DNA of 5,055 bases from Methylococcales bacterium (lineage in GTDB: Bacteria; Pseudomonadota; Gammaproteobacteria; Methylococcales; UBA1147). A model generated the notes under the pieces. That model worked only from the letters and a program-made list of their open reading frames with translations, was not told where the DNA came from and searched no databases. The position numbers and the translations under genes are program-made. Position 1 is the stretch's first letter, and every line of letters starts with the position of its first letter. The stretch lies in contig JANXGZ010000264.1 of assembly GCA_024958995.1 (NCBI GenBank), positions 1-5,055 on the forward strand, read 5' to 3'. Positions 1-5,055 of the stretch are shown piece after piece.

Positions 1-157
1 GCCTGGCAAGAAAAACGACATCATGACCCTTTAGTTTGCCAACAACGAGCGGTGCCGAAGGTTGCCCAAACCCCGTTTTAACACTTTGCCGAACCGGGTT
101 TTCTAAATCTGCAAGCCGGTTCAGACCTGAGCCTCCAATGATTGCTAGAAACCCCAT
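1..157 (-). CDS. S-methyl-5'-thioinosine / 5'-thioadenosine phosphorylase, N-terminal part (runs off left edge)
   Basis: Only the first 52 codons are present; the gene continues past base 1. The start reads MGFLAIIGGSGLNRLADLEN. IIGGSGL at residues 6-12 is the phosphate-binding glycine loop of the MTA phosphorylase branch of the purine nucleoside phosphorylase family. A GFGQPSAPL segment and VVFLAR near the visible end match the family's conserved FG-x-PS and FLARHG blocks. Family members split the thio-nucleoside with phosphate into a free base and methylthioribose-1-phosphate, in the cytoplasm. The PSAPL variant and the neighbouring nagZ and hpt resemble the thioinosine-type enzyme described in Pseudomonas (PA3004), so hypoxanthine is the likelier product. 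The residues that decide adenine versus hypoxanthine lie outside the window, so this is inference. The start is the ATG at 155-157, 2 bp after the hpt stop, with AAGGGG (166-171, minus strand) 8 bp upstream inside hpt. Confidence 0.85.
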   Translation of the reverse strand, partial: MGFLAIIGGSGLNRLADLENPVRQSVKTGFGQPSAPLVVGKLKGHDVVFLAR

Positions 158-159
158 CT

Positions 160-708
160 TTACATCCCCTTGCAGGCATAAATGCCCGGCAGGTTGCGCC
201 AGTACCCCTTGTAATCCATGCCGCAGCCAAAAAGGTAGCGATTTTCGGCTTCAAGCCCGACGAAATCAGCCTGGTGCGGCTTCGCCCGCCCCAGCAATTT
301 CTCTACCAGAACCGCACTGTAAACCGAGGCCGCTCCCTGATCGGTACAGAACCGGGAAATCGCCTCAAGAGTCAGTCCCTCGTCGAGAATGTCGTCCACC
401 AGCAGCACCGATCGACCATCAAGAGAAGACCGGGGAAGACTGATCCAGTTGATTTCGCTCCCGCTTGTTGCCCCCTGGTAACGACTGGCATGGATCACGT
501 CCGTTGTAAGCGCGAAATCCAATCGCTCGATCAGCTTTGCCGTTGGTCCAATTCCCCCGGTCAGAACGCAAACAACCACCGGGTCTCGATCTCCCAATTC
601 GCTCGCCACCTGTTCCGCCATCCGGTCGAAGGCCTGCTCCACCTGTTGTTGAGAATAAAGCCGATCCGCCTCTTGCCGAACCCTGTTGATTTCTTCAATA
701 TCGGTCAT
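160..708 (-). CDS. hpt: Hypoxanthine-guanine phosphoribosyltransferase
   Basis: A 182-aa type I phosphoribosyltransferase that transfers ribose-5-phosphate from PRPP to hypoxanthine or guanine, giving IMP or GMP (cytoplasmic purine salvage). Visible motifs: the PPi-binding loop around VLTGGIG (48-54); the flexible-loop region with SRYQG (75-79); the PRPP signature VLLVDDILDEGLTL (101-114) with the acidic pair D105/D106; LVEK (134-137), where K137 is the expected purine-contacting lysine; and a C-terminal block with RYLFGCGMDYKGYWRN (157-172), typical of this subfamily. Length fits the usual 170-190 aa. I chose ATG 706-708 rather than the longer in-frame ATG at 751-753. The short form starts in an ATGA overlap with the nagZ stop, has GGGACAGG just upstream, and drops 15 residues with no family resemblance that would lie inside nagZ. 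It is the middle gene of nagZ-hpt-phosphorylase. It stops with TAA at 160-162. Confidence 0.93.
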   Translation of the reverse strand: MTDIEEINRVRQEADRLYSQQQVEQAFDRMAEQVASELGDRDPVVVCVLTGGIGPTAKLIERLDFALTTDVIHASRYQGATSGSEINWISLPRSSLDGRSVLLVDDILDEGLTLEAISRFCTDQGAASVYSAVLVEKLLGRAKPHQADFVGLEAENRYLFGCGMDYKGYWRNLPGIYACKGM

Positions 709-1733
709 CGGGCCTGTCCCGTGTTCTCGAATTGGGTGACGGCAACCCGCCACTCTTGAGTCTTTTCCAGTTCATTGAGCCCAAATGCGGGGCGGCAAAG
801 CATTTTCTTCAGCCGATTTTCACGGTCCGGTTGGATATACCCTGCGGCCAGATCAAGAACACTTTCAGCCGCTTCCGGCTGGTTGCAGATCAGAGCCATG
901 TCACAACCCGCATCCAGCGCGATCCGAACCCGGTCGGCGTATGACCCGGCGTACCTGGCACCTGACATGCTGAGATCGTCACTGAATATCGCCCCCTCAA
1001 AACCGAGATCGCCACGCAGTACCTGCCTGATCCAGTAATCCGAGAAGCCGGCCGGCTGGTTATCCATCCGTGAATAAATCACGTGGGCCGGCATGACCCC
1101 TTCCAGCCCCTCTTCGATCAGACGTCGGAAAGGAATCAGATCATGGCCATCCAGTTGTTCCTGTTCACGATCATCCACCGGCAGTGTCAGATGAGAATCT
1201 TGTGCGACTCCACCATGCCCTGGGAAATGTTTTCCAACCGCAGCCATTCCTGCCGCCCGCATTCCGGAACGAAACGCCAATGCGTGCTCCGTCGCAACTT
1301 CCGGCCGCTGACCGAAGGAACGGTCGCCAATGATCTGGCTGATTCCAGAATCCACATCAAGTACCGGTGCGAAACTGAAGTCGAGCCCAACGGCCAGCAA
1401 TTCGGCAGCCATCAACCATCCAGCAGCTCGAGTTCTGCTCAGAGATTTTTCGCCGACGGCTGCGTAAGAGGCTGCCGGCGGAAGCCGCGTGAAGCCGTTC
1501 TGGAAACGCTGCACCCGTCCCCCTTCCTGATCGACAGCCAATAGCAATTCACCGTTTCGTATGCTGCGGATTTCCCGAACCAGTTCCCTGACTTGTTGGG
1601 CCGACTCATGGTTGCGTGAAAACAGGATCACACCGCCCACGCCGGGATGCCGAAGCCTGTGGATTTCATCGTTCCCCACGGCCAGGCCTTCTATATCAAG
1701 CATCAGCGGCCCGATCGGCAAGGTGCTGGTCAT
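705..1733 (-). CDS. nagZ: Beta-N-acetylhexosaminidase (glycoside hydrolase family 3)
   Basis: A 342-aa protein, close to the 341 aa of E. coli NagZ. It removes N-acetylglucosamine from 1,6-anhydro-muropeptides in the cytoplasm during peptidoglycan recycling. In beta-lactam-resistant gammaproteobacteria its products feed ampC induction. It has a single GH3 barrel and no signal peptide. Motifs: MLDIEG (11-16); LAVDQEGGRVQRF (65-77); SFAPVLDVD (120-128); KHFPGHG (168-174) followed by DSH (179-181), the Asp-His dyad in which H181 is the expected acid/base; MPAHVIYS (214-221); and FSDDLSM (250-256), where D252 aligns with the catalytic nucleophile. No key residue is missing. The start ATG at 1731-1733 places MLDIEG about 10 residues in, as in the family. 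A promoter-like element lies about 35-60 bp upstream. Its TGA stop (705-707) overlaps the hpt start by 4 bp, so it leads a probable operon. Confidence 0.95.
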   Translation of the reverse strand: MTSTLPIGPLMLDIEGLAVGNDEIHRLRHPGVGGVILFSRNHESAQQVRELVREIRSIRNGELLLAVDQEGGRVQRFQNGFTRLPPAASYAAVGEKSLSRTRAAGWLMAAELLAVGLDFSFAPVLDVDSGISQIIGDRSFGQRPEVATEHALAFRSGMRAAGMAAVGKHFPGHGGVAQDSHLTLPVDDREQEQLDGHDLIPFRRLIEEGLEGVMPAHVIYSRMDNQPAGFSDYWIRQVLRGDLGFEGAIFSDDLSMSGARYAGSYADRVRIALDAGCDMALICNQPEAAESVLDLAAGYIQPDRENRLKKMLCRPAFGLNELEKTQEWRVAVTQFENTGQAR

Positions 1734-1766
1734 TCGATTCCGACCCTAGAATTAACAAAGGGAGTC

Positions 1767-1795
1767 ATCTTACTCGAAGCATCGGGATTTGTCAG
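1767..1795 (-). promoter_or_regulatory. Probable sigma70 promoter for nagZ-hpt operon
   Basis: On the minus strand, CTGACA (1790-1795, 5 of 6 to TTGACA) is separated by exactly 17 bp from TAAGAT (1767-1772, 4 of 6 to TATAAT). Transcription would begin near 1760 and leave a leader of roughly 25-30 nt before the nagZ ATG at 1733. An imperfect Shine-Dalgarno (AGGG/GGA) lies in that leader. This is a pattern match by eye only, in the 157-bp divergent gap between nagZ and the plus-strand tautomerase gene, which is where a promoter is expected. A short GAGT/ACTC inverted repeat (1762-1775) overlaps the -10, but it is too short to call an operator. Confidence 0.5.
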
Positions 1796-1890
1796 AGACA
1801 CTGTCCGCCCCTTTTCGCTTGGGTTCTTTACCACCCCCTCGAGGCAATGATAGGCTCTACGTACGGACTGAAACCGGATCCCTTTTGACC

Positions 1891-2235
1891 ATGCCTTACC
1901 TCAAGATCAGCACCAACCAGCCCATGGGACAGGCAAAGCGGGAGAATCTTCTGCAGCAGGCTTCCAGCCAGGTCGCCGAAAGACTCGGCAAATCGGAAAA
2001 ATATGTCATGGTGGAGCTCTCGTTCAATCCCGCAATGACATTTGCGGGCACTACCCGGCCCTGTGCCTACGTGGAAATGAAAAGCATCGGTTTGGTAGAC
2101 ACACGAACCACCGAGCTATCCGCCGCTATCTGTAAGCTGCTGCAGACTGAAATGGACATTTCCCCAGAACGCACCTACATCGAGTTCATGGATGTCCCTC
2201 GTAAGCTCTGGGGATGGAATAGCCGGACTTTTTAG
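1891..2235 (+). CDS. MIF-like / phenylpyruvate tautomerase family protein
   Basis: A 114-residue protein, the normal size for the MIF family (trimeric beta-alpha-beta tautomerase fold). It starts MPYLKISTNQP; removal of Met would expose Pro1, the catalytic base of the superfamily. Other family landmarks, counted from Pro1: RLGKSEKYV (30-38) with K33 matching the active-site Lys32 of MIF; FAGTTRPCAYVEMKSIG (50-66); ISPERTYIEF; and the C-terminal WGWNSRTF. The active-site set therefore looks intact and tautomerase activity on enol/keto phenylpyruvate-like acids is plausible, but the true substrate is unknown. The family CxxC motif is reduced to C57-A-Y-V60, so thiol-oxidoreductase activity is not expected. 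I chose ATG 1891 because Pro must be residue 2; in-frame ATG 1789 would bury it behind 34 unrelated residues. No strong ribosome site is visible. It is a single-gene unit, divergent from nagZ and convergent with lysS; no functional link to either is evident. Confidence 0.88.
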   Translation: MPYLKISTNQPMGQAKRENLLQQASSQVAERLGKSEKYVMVELSFNPAMTFAGTTRPCAYVEMKSIGLVDTRTTELSAAICKLLQTEMDISPERTYIEFMDVPRKLWGWNSRTF

Positions 2236-2266
2236 AACTGCAAACCAGACCCGATTATCCACCGGA

Positions 2267-3757
2267 TCAGAGTTTTGGACGCATCTGCGGAAAAAGAAGA
2301 ACGTCTCGAATCGACGGCGAATCAGTAAACAGCATCACCAGCCGATCAATACCAATACCCTCACCCGCTGTCGGCGGCATCCCGTGCTCCAGGGCTACGA
2401 TGTAGTCTTCGTCGTAATGCATGGCTTCCTTGTCCCCTGCTTCCTTTTCCATGACCTGCTTTCGAAAGCGTTCTGCCTGATCCTCGGGGTCGTTCAGCTC
2501 GGTGAAACCATTGGCGATTTCACGTCCCCCGACAAAGAACTCGAATCGGTCGGTTACCTCAGGGTTGCTGTCACTGCGCCGAGCCAACGGTGACACTTCG
2601 ACCGGGTATCGGGTAATAAAGGTCGGTTTCATCAACCGGTGCTCAACGGTTTTCTCAAAGATCTCAATCTGGATCTTACCGAGCCCATAACTGTCGAGAA
2701 CCGGGATGCCCAACTTTTCGGCAACGCCAACCGCCGAATTTCGGTCCTGGAGTTCGGACAAACCCAGTTCATCGTTGAAATGCAGGATCGACTCGACCAC
2801 AGTCATCCTTTGGAATGACTGTGAAAAATCGTAGTGTTGCCCCTGGTATTCGATGTCCGCACTGCCCACCACTTCCTCAGCTAGACCCCGAAGCATTGCT
2901 TCAGTCAGGTCCATCAGGTCGGTGTACTCCGCGTAAGCCTGGTAGAACTCCAGCATGGTGAATTCTGGATTGTGCCGTGTCGAAAGCCCCTCGTTACGGA
3001 AGTTGCGGTTGATTTCGAAAACCTTTTCGAAGCCGCCCACTACCAGCCTTTTGAGGTATAGCTCTGGCGCGACCCTGAGGTACAAGCCCATGTCCAGGGC
3101 GTTGTGGTAGGTTTCGAAGGGACGCGCCGTAGCACCTCCTGGAATAGCCTGCATCATTGGCGTTTCAACTTCCAGGTAGTTCCTAGAAATCAGGAAGTCC
3201 CGAATGAAACTGATGATTCTTGACCGCATCCGGAAGGTCTGCCGGGTTGATTCGCTCATGATCAGGTCGAGATAGCGCTGCCGATATTTGATCTCCTGAT
3301 CGGTCAGCCCGTGGAACTTTTCCGGCAAGGGACGCAACGCCTTAGTCAGAAGCCGGATGGCATCGACCTTGATGCTGAGTTCCCCGGTTCTGGTCCGGAA
3401 TACCACTCCCTCGGCACCGATGATGTCCCCGATGTCCCACTTCTTGAACGCCTGGTTGTACCATCCCTCTGGCAGGCTGTCCCGGGTAACGTACAACTGG
3501 ATCTTGCCCGACATGTCCTGAAGATGACAGAAACTTGCCTTGCCCATGATCCGGCGGGTCATCATCCTGCCCGAAACCCGCACCCTCACTGCATCGGCAT
3601 CCAGGCACTCCGCATCCTTATCATCATGATCGGCGTGTAGCTGCTCGGCCAATGCATCTCTGCGAAAATCGGTTGGAAAAGCCTGTCCCGCCTCGCGTTC
3701 CAAACCAAGTTTCGCGCGCCGCTGTTTGATCTGTTCCTGTTCGTCCTGGTCTGACAT
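2267..3757 (-). CDS. lysS: Lysyl-tRNA synthetase, class II
   Basis: A 496-aa protein (E. coli LysS is 505) that activates lysine with ATP and charges tRNA-Lys; cytoplasmic homodimer. Domain order: N-terminal helix with RRAKLGLEREAGQAFP (13-28); OB-fold anticodon-binding domain (about 57-135) including VRVSGRMMTRRIMGKASF; then the class II catalytic core. Motif 1 is around FLISRNYLEVETPMM (188-202). Motif 2 is FEINRNFRNEG (247-257) followed by TRHNPEFTMLEFYQAY. Motif 3 is GEGIGIDRLVMLFTD (465-479). The lysine-specific region GREIANGFTELNDP (411-424) is intact, as is the C-terminal LLFPQMRP. The start ATG at 3755-3757 has CAGGA about 8 bp upstream. It lies 40 bp after prfB with no terminator-like hairpin between, so it is probably co-transcribed, as in E. 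coli. The stop is TGA. No truncation or missing motif is seen. Confidence 0.97.
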   Translation of the reverse strand: MSDQDEQEQIKQRRAKLGLEREAGQAFPTDFRRDALAEQLHADHDDKDAECLDADAVRVRVSGRMMTRRIMGKASFCHLQDMSGKIQLYVTRDSLPEGWYNQAFKKWDIGDIIGAEGVVFRTRTGELSIKVDAIRLLTKALRPLPEKFHGLTDQEIKYRQRYLDLIMSESTRQTFRMRSRIISFIRDFLISRNYLEVETPMMQAIPGGATARPFETYHNALDMGLYLRVAPELYLKRLVVGGFEKVFEINRNFRNEGLSTRHNPEFTMLEFYQAYAEYTDLMDLTEAMLRGLAEEVVGSADIEYQGQHYDFSQSFQRMTVVESILHFNDELGLSELQDRNSAVGVAEKLGIPVLDSYGLGKIQIEIFEKTVEHRLMKPTFITRYPVEVSPLARRSDSNPEVTDRFEFFVGGREIANGFTELNDPEDQAERFRKQVMEKEAGDKEAMHYDEDYIVALEHGMPPTAGEGIGIDRLVMLFTDSPSIRDVLLFPQMRPKL

Positions 3758-3797
3758 TTCGAATCCTGGCTGAATAAAGTGGGTATTAAACTGTGAT

Positions 3798-4896
3798 TCA
3801 AACGCCGCCTTTCAGGCTGGCCTCTATGAAGGGGTCCAGATTACCATCCAGAACCGCCTGGGTATTGCTGGTTTCCACACCGGTCCTCAGGTCCTTGATC
3901 CGCGACTGGTCCAGAACGTAGGATCGAATCTGGCTTCCCCAACCAATATCGGACTTGGTCTGTTCCAGTTCCTGCTGTGCGGCGCTGCGCTTGAGCATTT
4001 CCATCTCGTACAGCTTGGCCCTGAGCTGTTTCATCGCCGTTGCCTTGTTCTTGTGCTGAGACCGATCGTTCTGGCACTGCACCACCGCATTGGTCGGCAA
4101 ATGAGTGATTCTCACGGCCGACTCGGTCCGGTTGACGTGCTGTCCTCCGGCGCCACTCGCTCGGTAGACGTCAATTCTCAGGTCGGCCGGATTGATGTCA
4201 ATATCAATATCATCATCGATCTCCGGTGAGCAGAATACGGCGGCGAACGAAGTGTGGCGACGATTTCCGGAGTCGAATGGAGATTTCCGAACCAGCCGGT
4301 GGACTCCGGTTTCGGTCCGAAGCCAACCGAACGCGTATTCGCCTTCGAAACGAATCGTAGCACTCTTGATGCCCGCAACATCGCCATCAGAGACCTCGAT
4401 CAGTTCAGTCTTGAAACCCTTCCTTTCGCCCCAGCGCAGGTACATCCGCAACAGCATATCGGCCCAGTCCTGCGCTTCGGTTCCTCCTGAACCGGATTGG
4501 ATGTCTACAAACGCGTTATTGGCATCCATCTGGCCGCAAAACATTCTACGGAACTCAATTGCCGCGACACGCGATTCCAGGCTCTCCAGGTCATGCACAA
4601 TCGTCTCGACGATTTCTTCATCCTCCTCCTCCGATGCCATTTCCAGCAACTCTTCCGAATCCGCAAGCGAACCGTCGGTATCAAGGATGGTATTTACAAT
4701 CTGTTCCAGTTGTCCTCTTTCACGGCCGAGTGCTTGGGCCAATTCACGATCTTCCCAAATCCTGGGGTCTTCGAGTTCGCGCAATACCTCTTCTAGGCGC
4801 TCCTGCTTGTTGTCAAAGTCAAAGGTACCCCCTAAGAGCCTGACAACGGCTTCTGAGATCGTTGATCTTGTGAATAATCGGATTGATTTCTTGCAT
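3798..4896 (-). CDS. prfB: Peptide chain release factor 2 (RF2), expressed by programmed +1 frameshift
   Basis: RF2 recognises UGA and UAA in the ribosomal A site and triggers peptide release. The gene is in two frames. ATG 4894-4896 opens 25 codons (MQEINPIIHK...LRGYL) ending at in-frame TGA 4819-4821. Skipping the T at 4821 continues as DFDNKQERLEEV and on to TGA 3798-3800. The joined product is 365 aa, identical in length to E. coli RF2. Landmarks at E. coli positions: SPF stop-recognition tripeptide (205-207); GGQ catalytic loop (250-252) within SGAGGQHVNRTESAVRITH; GSGGTEAQDWADMLLRMY in domain 2; C-terminal DLRTGVETSNTQAVLDG. Residue 246 is Ala, not the Thr of E. coli K-12. A single-frame call starting at TTG 4784 would lose 37 residues. 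An in-frame TAG lies 15 nt upstream of the ATG, which excludes a longer start. No clear Shine-Dalgarno precedes it. It is followed by lysS. Confidence 0.96.
4818..4833 (-). promoter_or_regulatory. prfB programmed +1 frameshift signal
   Basis: On the minus strand the bases read AGGGGG TAC CTT TGA C. The internal Shine-Dalgarno-like AGGGGG occupies 4828-4833, three bases (TAC) before the slippery CTT (4822-4824) and the in-frame TGA (4819-4821), which is followed by C. This matches the E. coli prfB site (AGGGGG TAT CTT TGA C) except for one synonymous base in the Tyr codon. When RF2 is scarce, the ribosome pauses at UGA C, a poor termination context. The peptidyl-tRNA-Leu then slips from CUU to UUU and reading resumes at GAC. 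This is the well-established autoregulation of RF2. The signal lies at codons 22-26 as in other RF2 genes. Confidence 0.95.
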
Positions 4897-4897
4897 T

Positions 4898-5053
4898 TTA
4901 CTGATGTTCTAACTCTTCAACCTGAACAGATGCCGGACGGCCCCTCGGGGCGCAAAGGATAGCATAATTCCCAATAGTCCCCTCCAAGTTTTCAAAACCC
5001 GGAGCAATATCAAGCACCGGTTCGAAATGATCGTCAAAAATGAATAGAATTAC
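4898..5053 (-). CDS. Unidentified reading frame, possible C-terminal end of an upstream gene (open at right edge)
   Basis: On the minus strand one frame stays open from the window edge for 51 codons and stops at TAA 4898-4900, one base before the prfB ATG. The predicted residues begin VILFIFDDHFEPVLDIAPG and end PRGRPASVQVEELEHQ. I do not recognise the sequence. In particular it does not resemble the end of RecJ, which precedes prfB in E. coli and Pseudomonas. Points for a real gene are an amino-acid composition that looks protein-like, and the near-contact with prfB, which would fit translational coupling given that prfB lacks a clear ribosome site. Points against are that 51 open codons in one of several frames is not rare by chance, the third codon positions are not noticeably GC-rich, and a promoter-like element lies within it. 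The other two minus frames contain stops near the window edge. Confidence 0.3.
   Translation of the reverse strand, partial: VILFIFDDHFEPVLDIAPGFENLEGTIGNYAILCAPRGRPASVQVEELEHQ
4956..4964 (-). promoter_or_regulatory. Possible extended -10 promoter for prfB-lysS
   Basis: On the minus strand, TGC-TATCCT forms an extended -10 (TGn before a hexamer matching 4 of 6 bases of TATAAT). It is followed by TTTGCGCCCC, where transcription could begin and which is GC-rich like stringently controlled discriminators. No good -35 is seen at 16-18 bp; TTGGAG (4982-4987) is 20 bp away. A 12-bp inverted repeat GCCCC-GA-GGGGC (4940-4951) would fall at the very 5' end of the transcript. The leader to the prfB ATG would be about 55 nt. 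The element overlaps an unidentified reading frame (4898-5053), so either could be chance. Confidence 0.35.
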
Positions 5054-5055
5054 AA

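Noticed and set aside
709..753. Longer hpt start at ATG 751-753
   Set aside because: Adds 15 residues encoded inside nagZ with no family match; the ATGA-overlap start has a better ribosome site and gives the usual length.
142..759. Plus-strand frame of 205 codons opposite hpt
   Set aside because: Antisense shadow of hpt; no recognisable motif and no ribosome site.
1083..1544. Plus-strand frame of 153 codons opposite nagZ
   Set aside because: Antisense shadow of nagZ with no protein-family features.
1824..1856. Plus-strand promoter for the tautomerase gene (TTTACC near 1827-1832 with TGATAG/TAGGCT near 1848-1856)
   Set aside because: Spacing is off (15 or 18 bp) and the hexamers match weakly; too poor to list as a feature.
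1789..1890. Longer tautomerase start at ATG 1789
   Set aside because: Would place 34 residues before the Pro that must be N-terminal for catalysis, and overlaps the nagZ promoter region.
2273..2300. CGCA-TC-TGCG near the lysS end followed by an A-run on the plus strand
   Set aside because: Stem of 4 with a 2-base loop and A rather than T after it on the plus strand, and it lies inside the lysS coding region; not a terminator.
3758..3797. Terminator or separate promoter between prfB and lysS
   Set aside because: The 40-bp gap has no stem-loop with a T-run and no convincing -35/-10 pair; read-through from prfB is the simpler view.
4192..4962. Long plus-strand frame (256 codons) opposite prfB
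   Set aside because: It is antisense to the well-supported RF2 gene; the translation is serine-rich and low in complexity, as expected from the complement of acidic codons. No family motif is visible.

Overview
The window is ordinary housekeeping chromosome from a proteobacterium, most likely a gammaproteobacterium. The evidence is the prfB-lysS pair with a canonical RF2 frameshift site, and a nagZ-hpt-thioinosine/thioadenosine phosphorylase cluster like that of Pseudomonas-type genomes. G+C looks moderate, a little over half by eye. I see no insertion sequence, CRISPR array, tRNA or rRNA, prophage gene or sign of recent transfer.

Left block (1-1733, all minus strand). Transcription runs nagZ -> hpt -> a nucleoside phosphorylase cut by the left edge. 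The nagZ stop overlaps the hpt start (ATGA), and the hpt stop lies 2 bp before the phosphorylase start, so this is a tight, probably translationally coupled operon. A good sigma70-type promoter on the minus strand (1767-1795) precedes nagZ. NagZ recycles peptidoglycan. Hpt converts hypoxanthine or guanine to IMP or GMP. The partial gene starts like S-methyl-5'-thioinosine/thioadenosine phosphorylases. If it is the thioinosine type, it releases hypoxanthine, which is the Hpt substrate.

Middle (1734-2266). A 157-bp divergent gap is followed by one small plus-strand gene, a MIF/phenylpyruvate-tautomerase family protein (114 aa). It ends 31 bp from the end of convergent lysS, with no recognisable terminator between them.

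Right block (2267-5055, minus strand). prfB (RF2) is followed after 40 bp by lysS (class II lysyl-tRNA synthetase), the same order as in E. coli. prfB is split by an in-frame TGA at codon 26, inside the classic AGGGGG-TAC-CTT-TGA-C programmed +1 frameshift signal. Joining the frames gives a 365-aa protein starting at 4896; a single-frame call would lose the first 37 residues. Upstream of prfB there is an extended -10 promoter-like element and a small GC-rich inverted repeat. The same bases also carry a 51-codon reading frame, open at the right edge, that stops one base before the prfB ATG. I do not recognise it, and it may be the end of a real upstream gene or chance.

I found no undescribed system. 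The points most worth a second look are the thioinosine-to-hypoxanthine-to-IMP gene arrangement, the RF2 frameshift, and the unidentified reading frame at the right edge.
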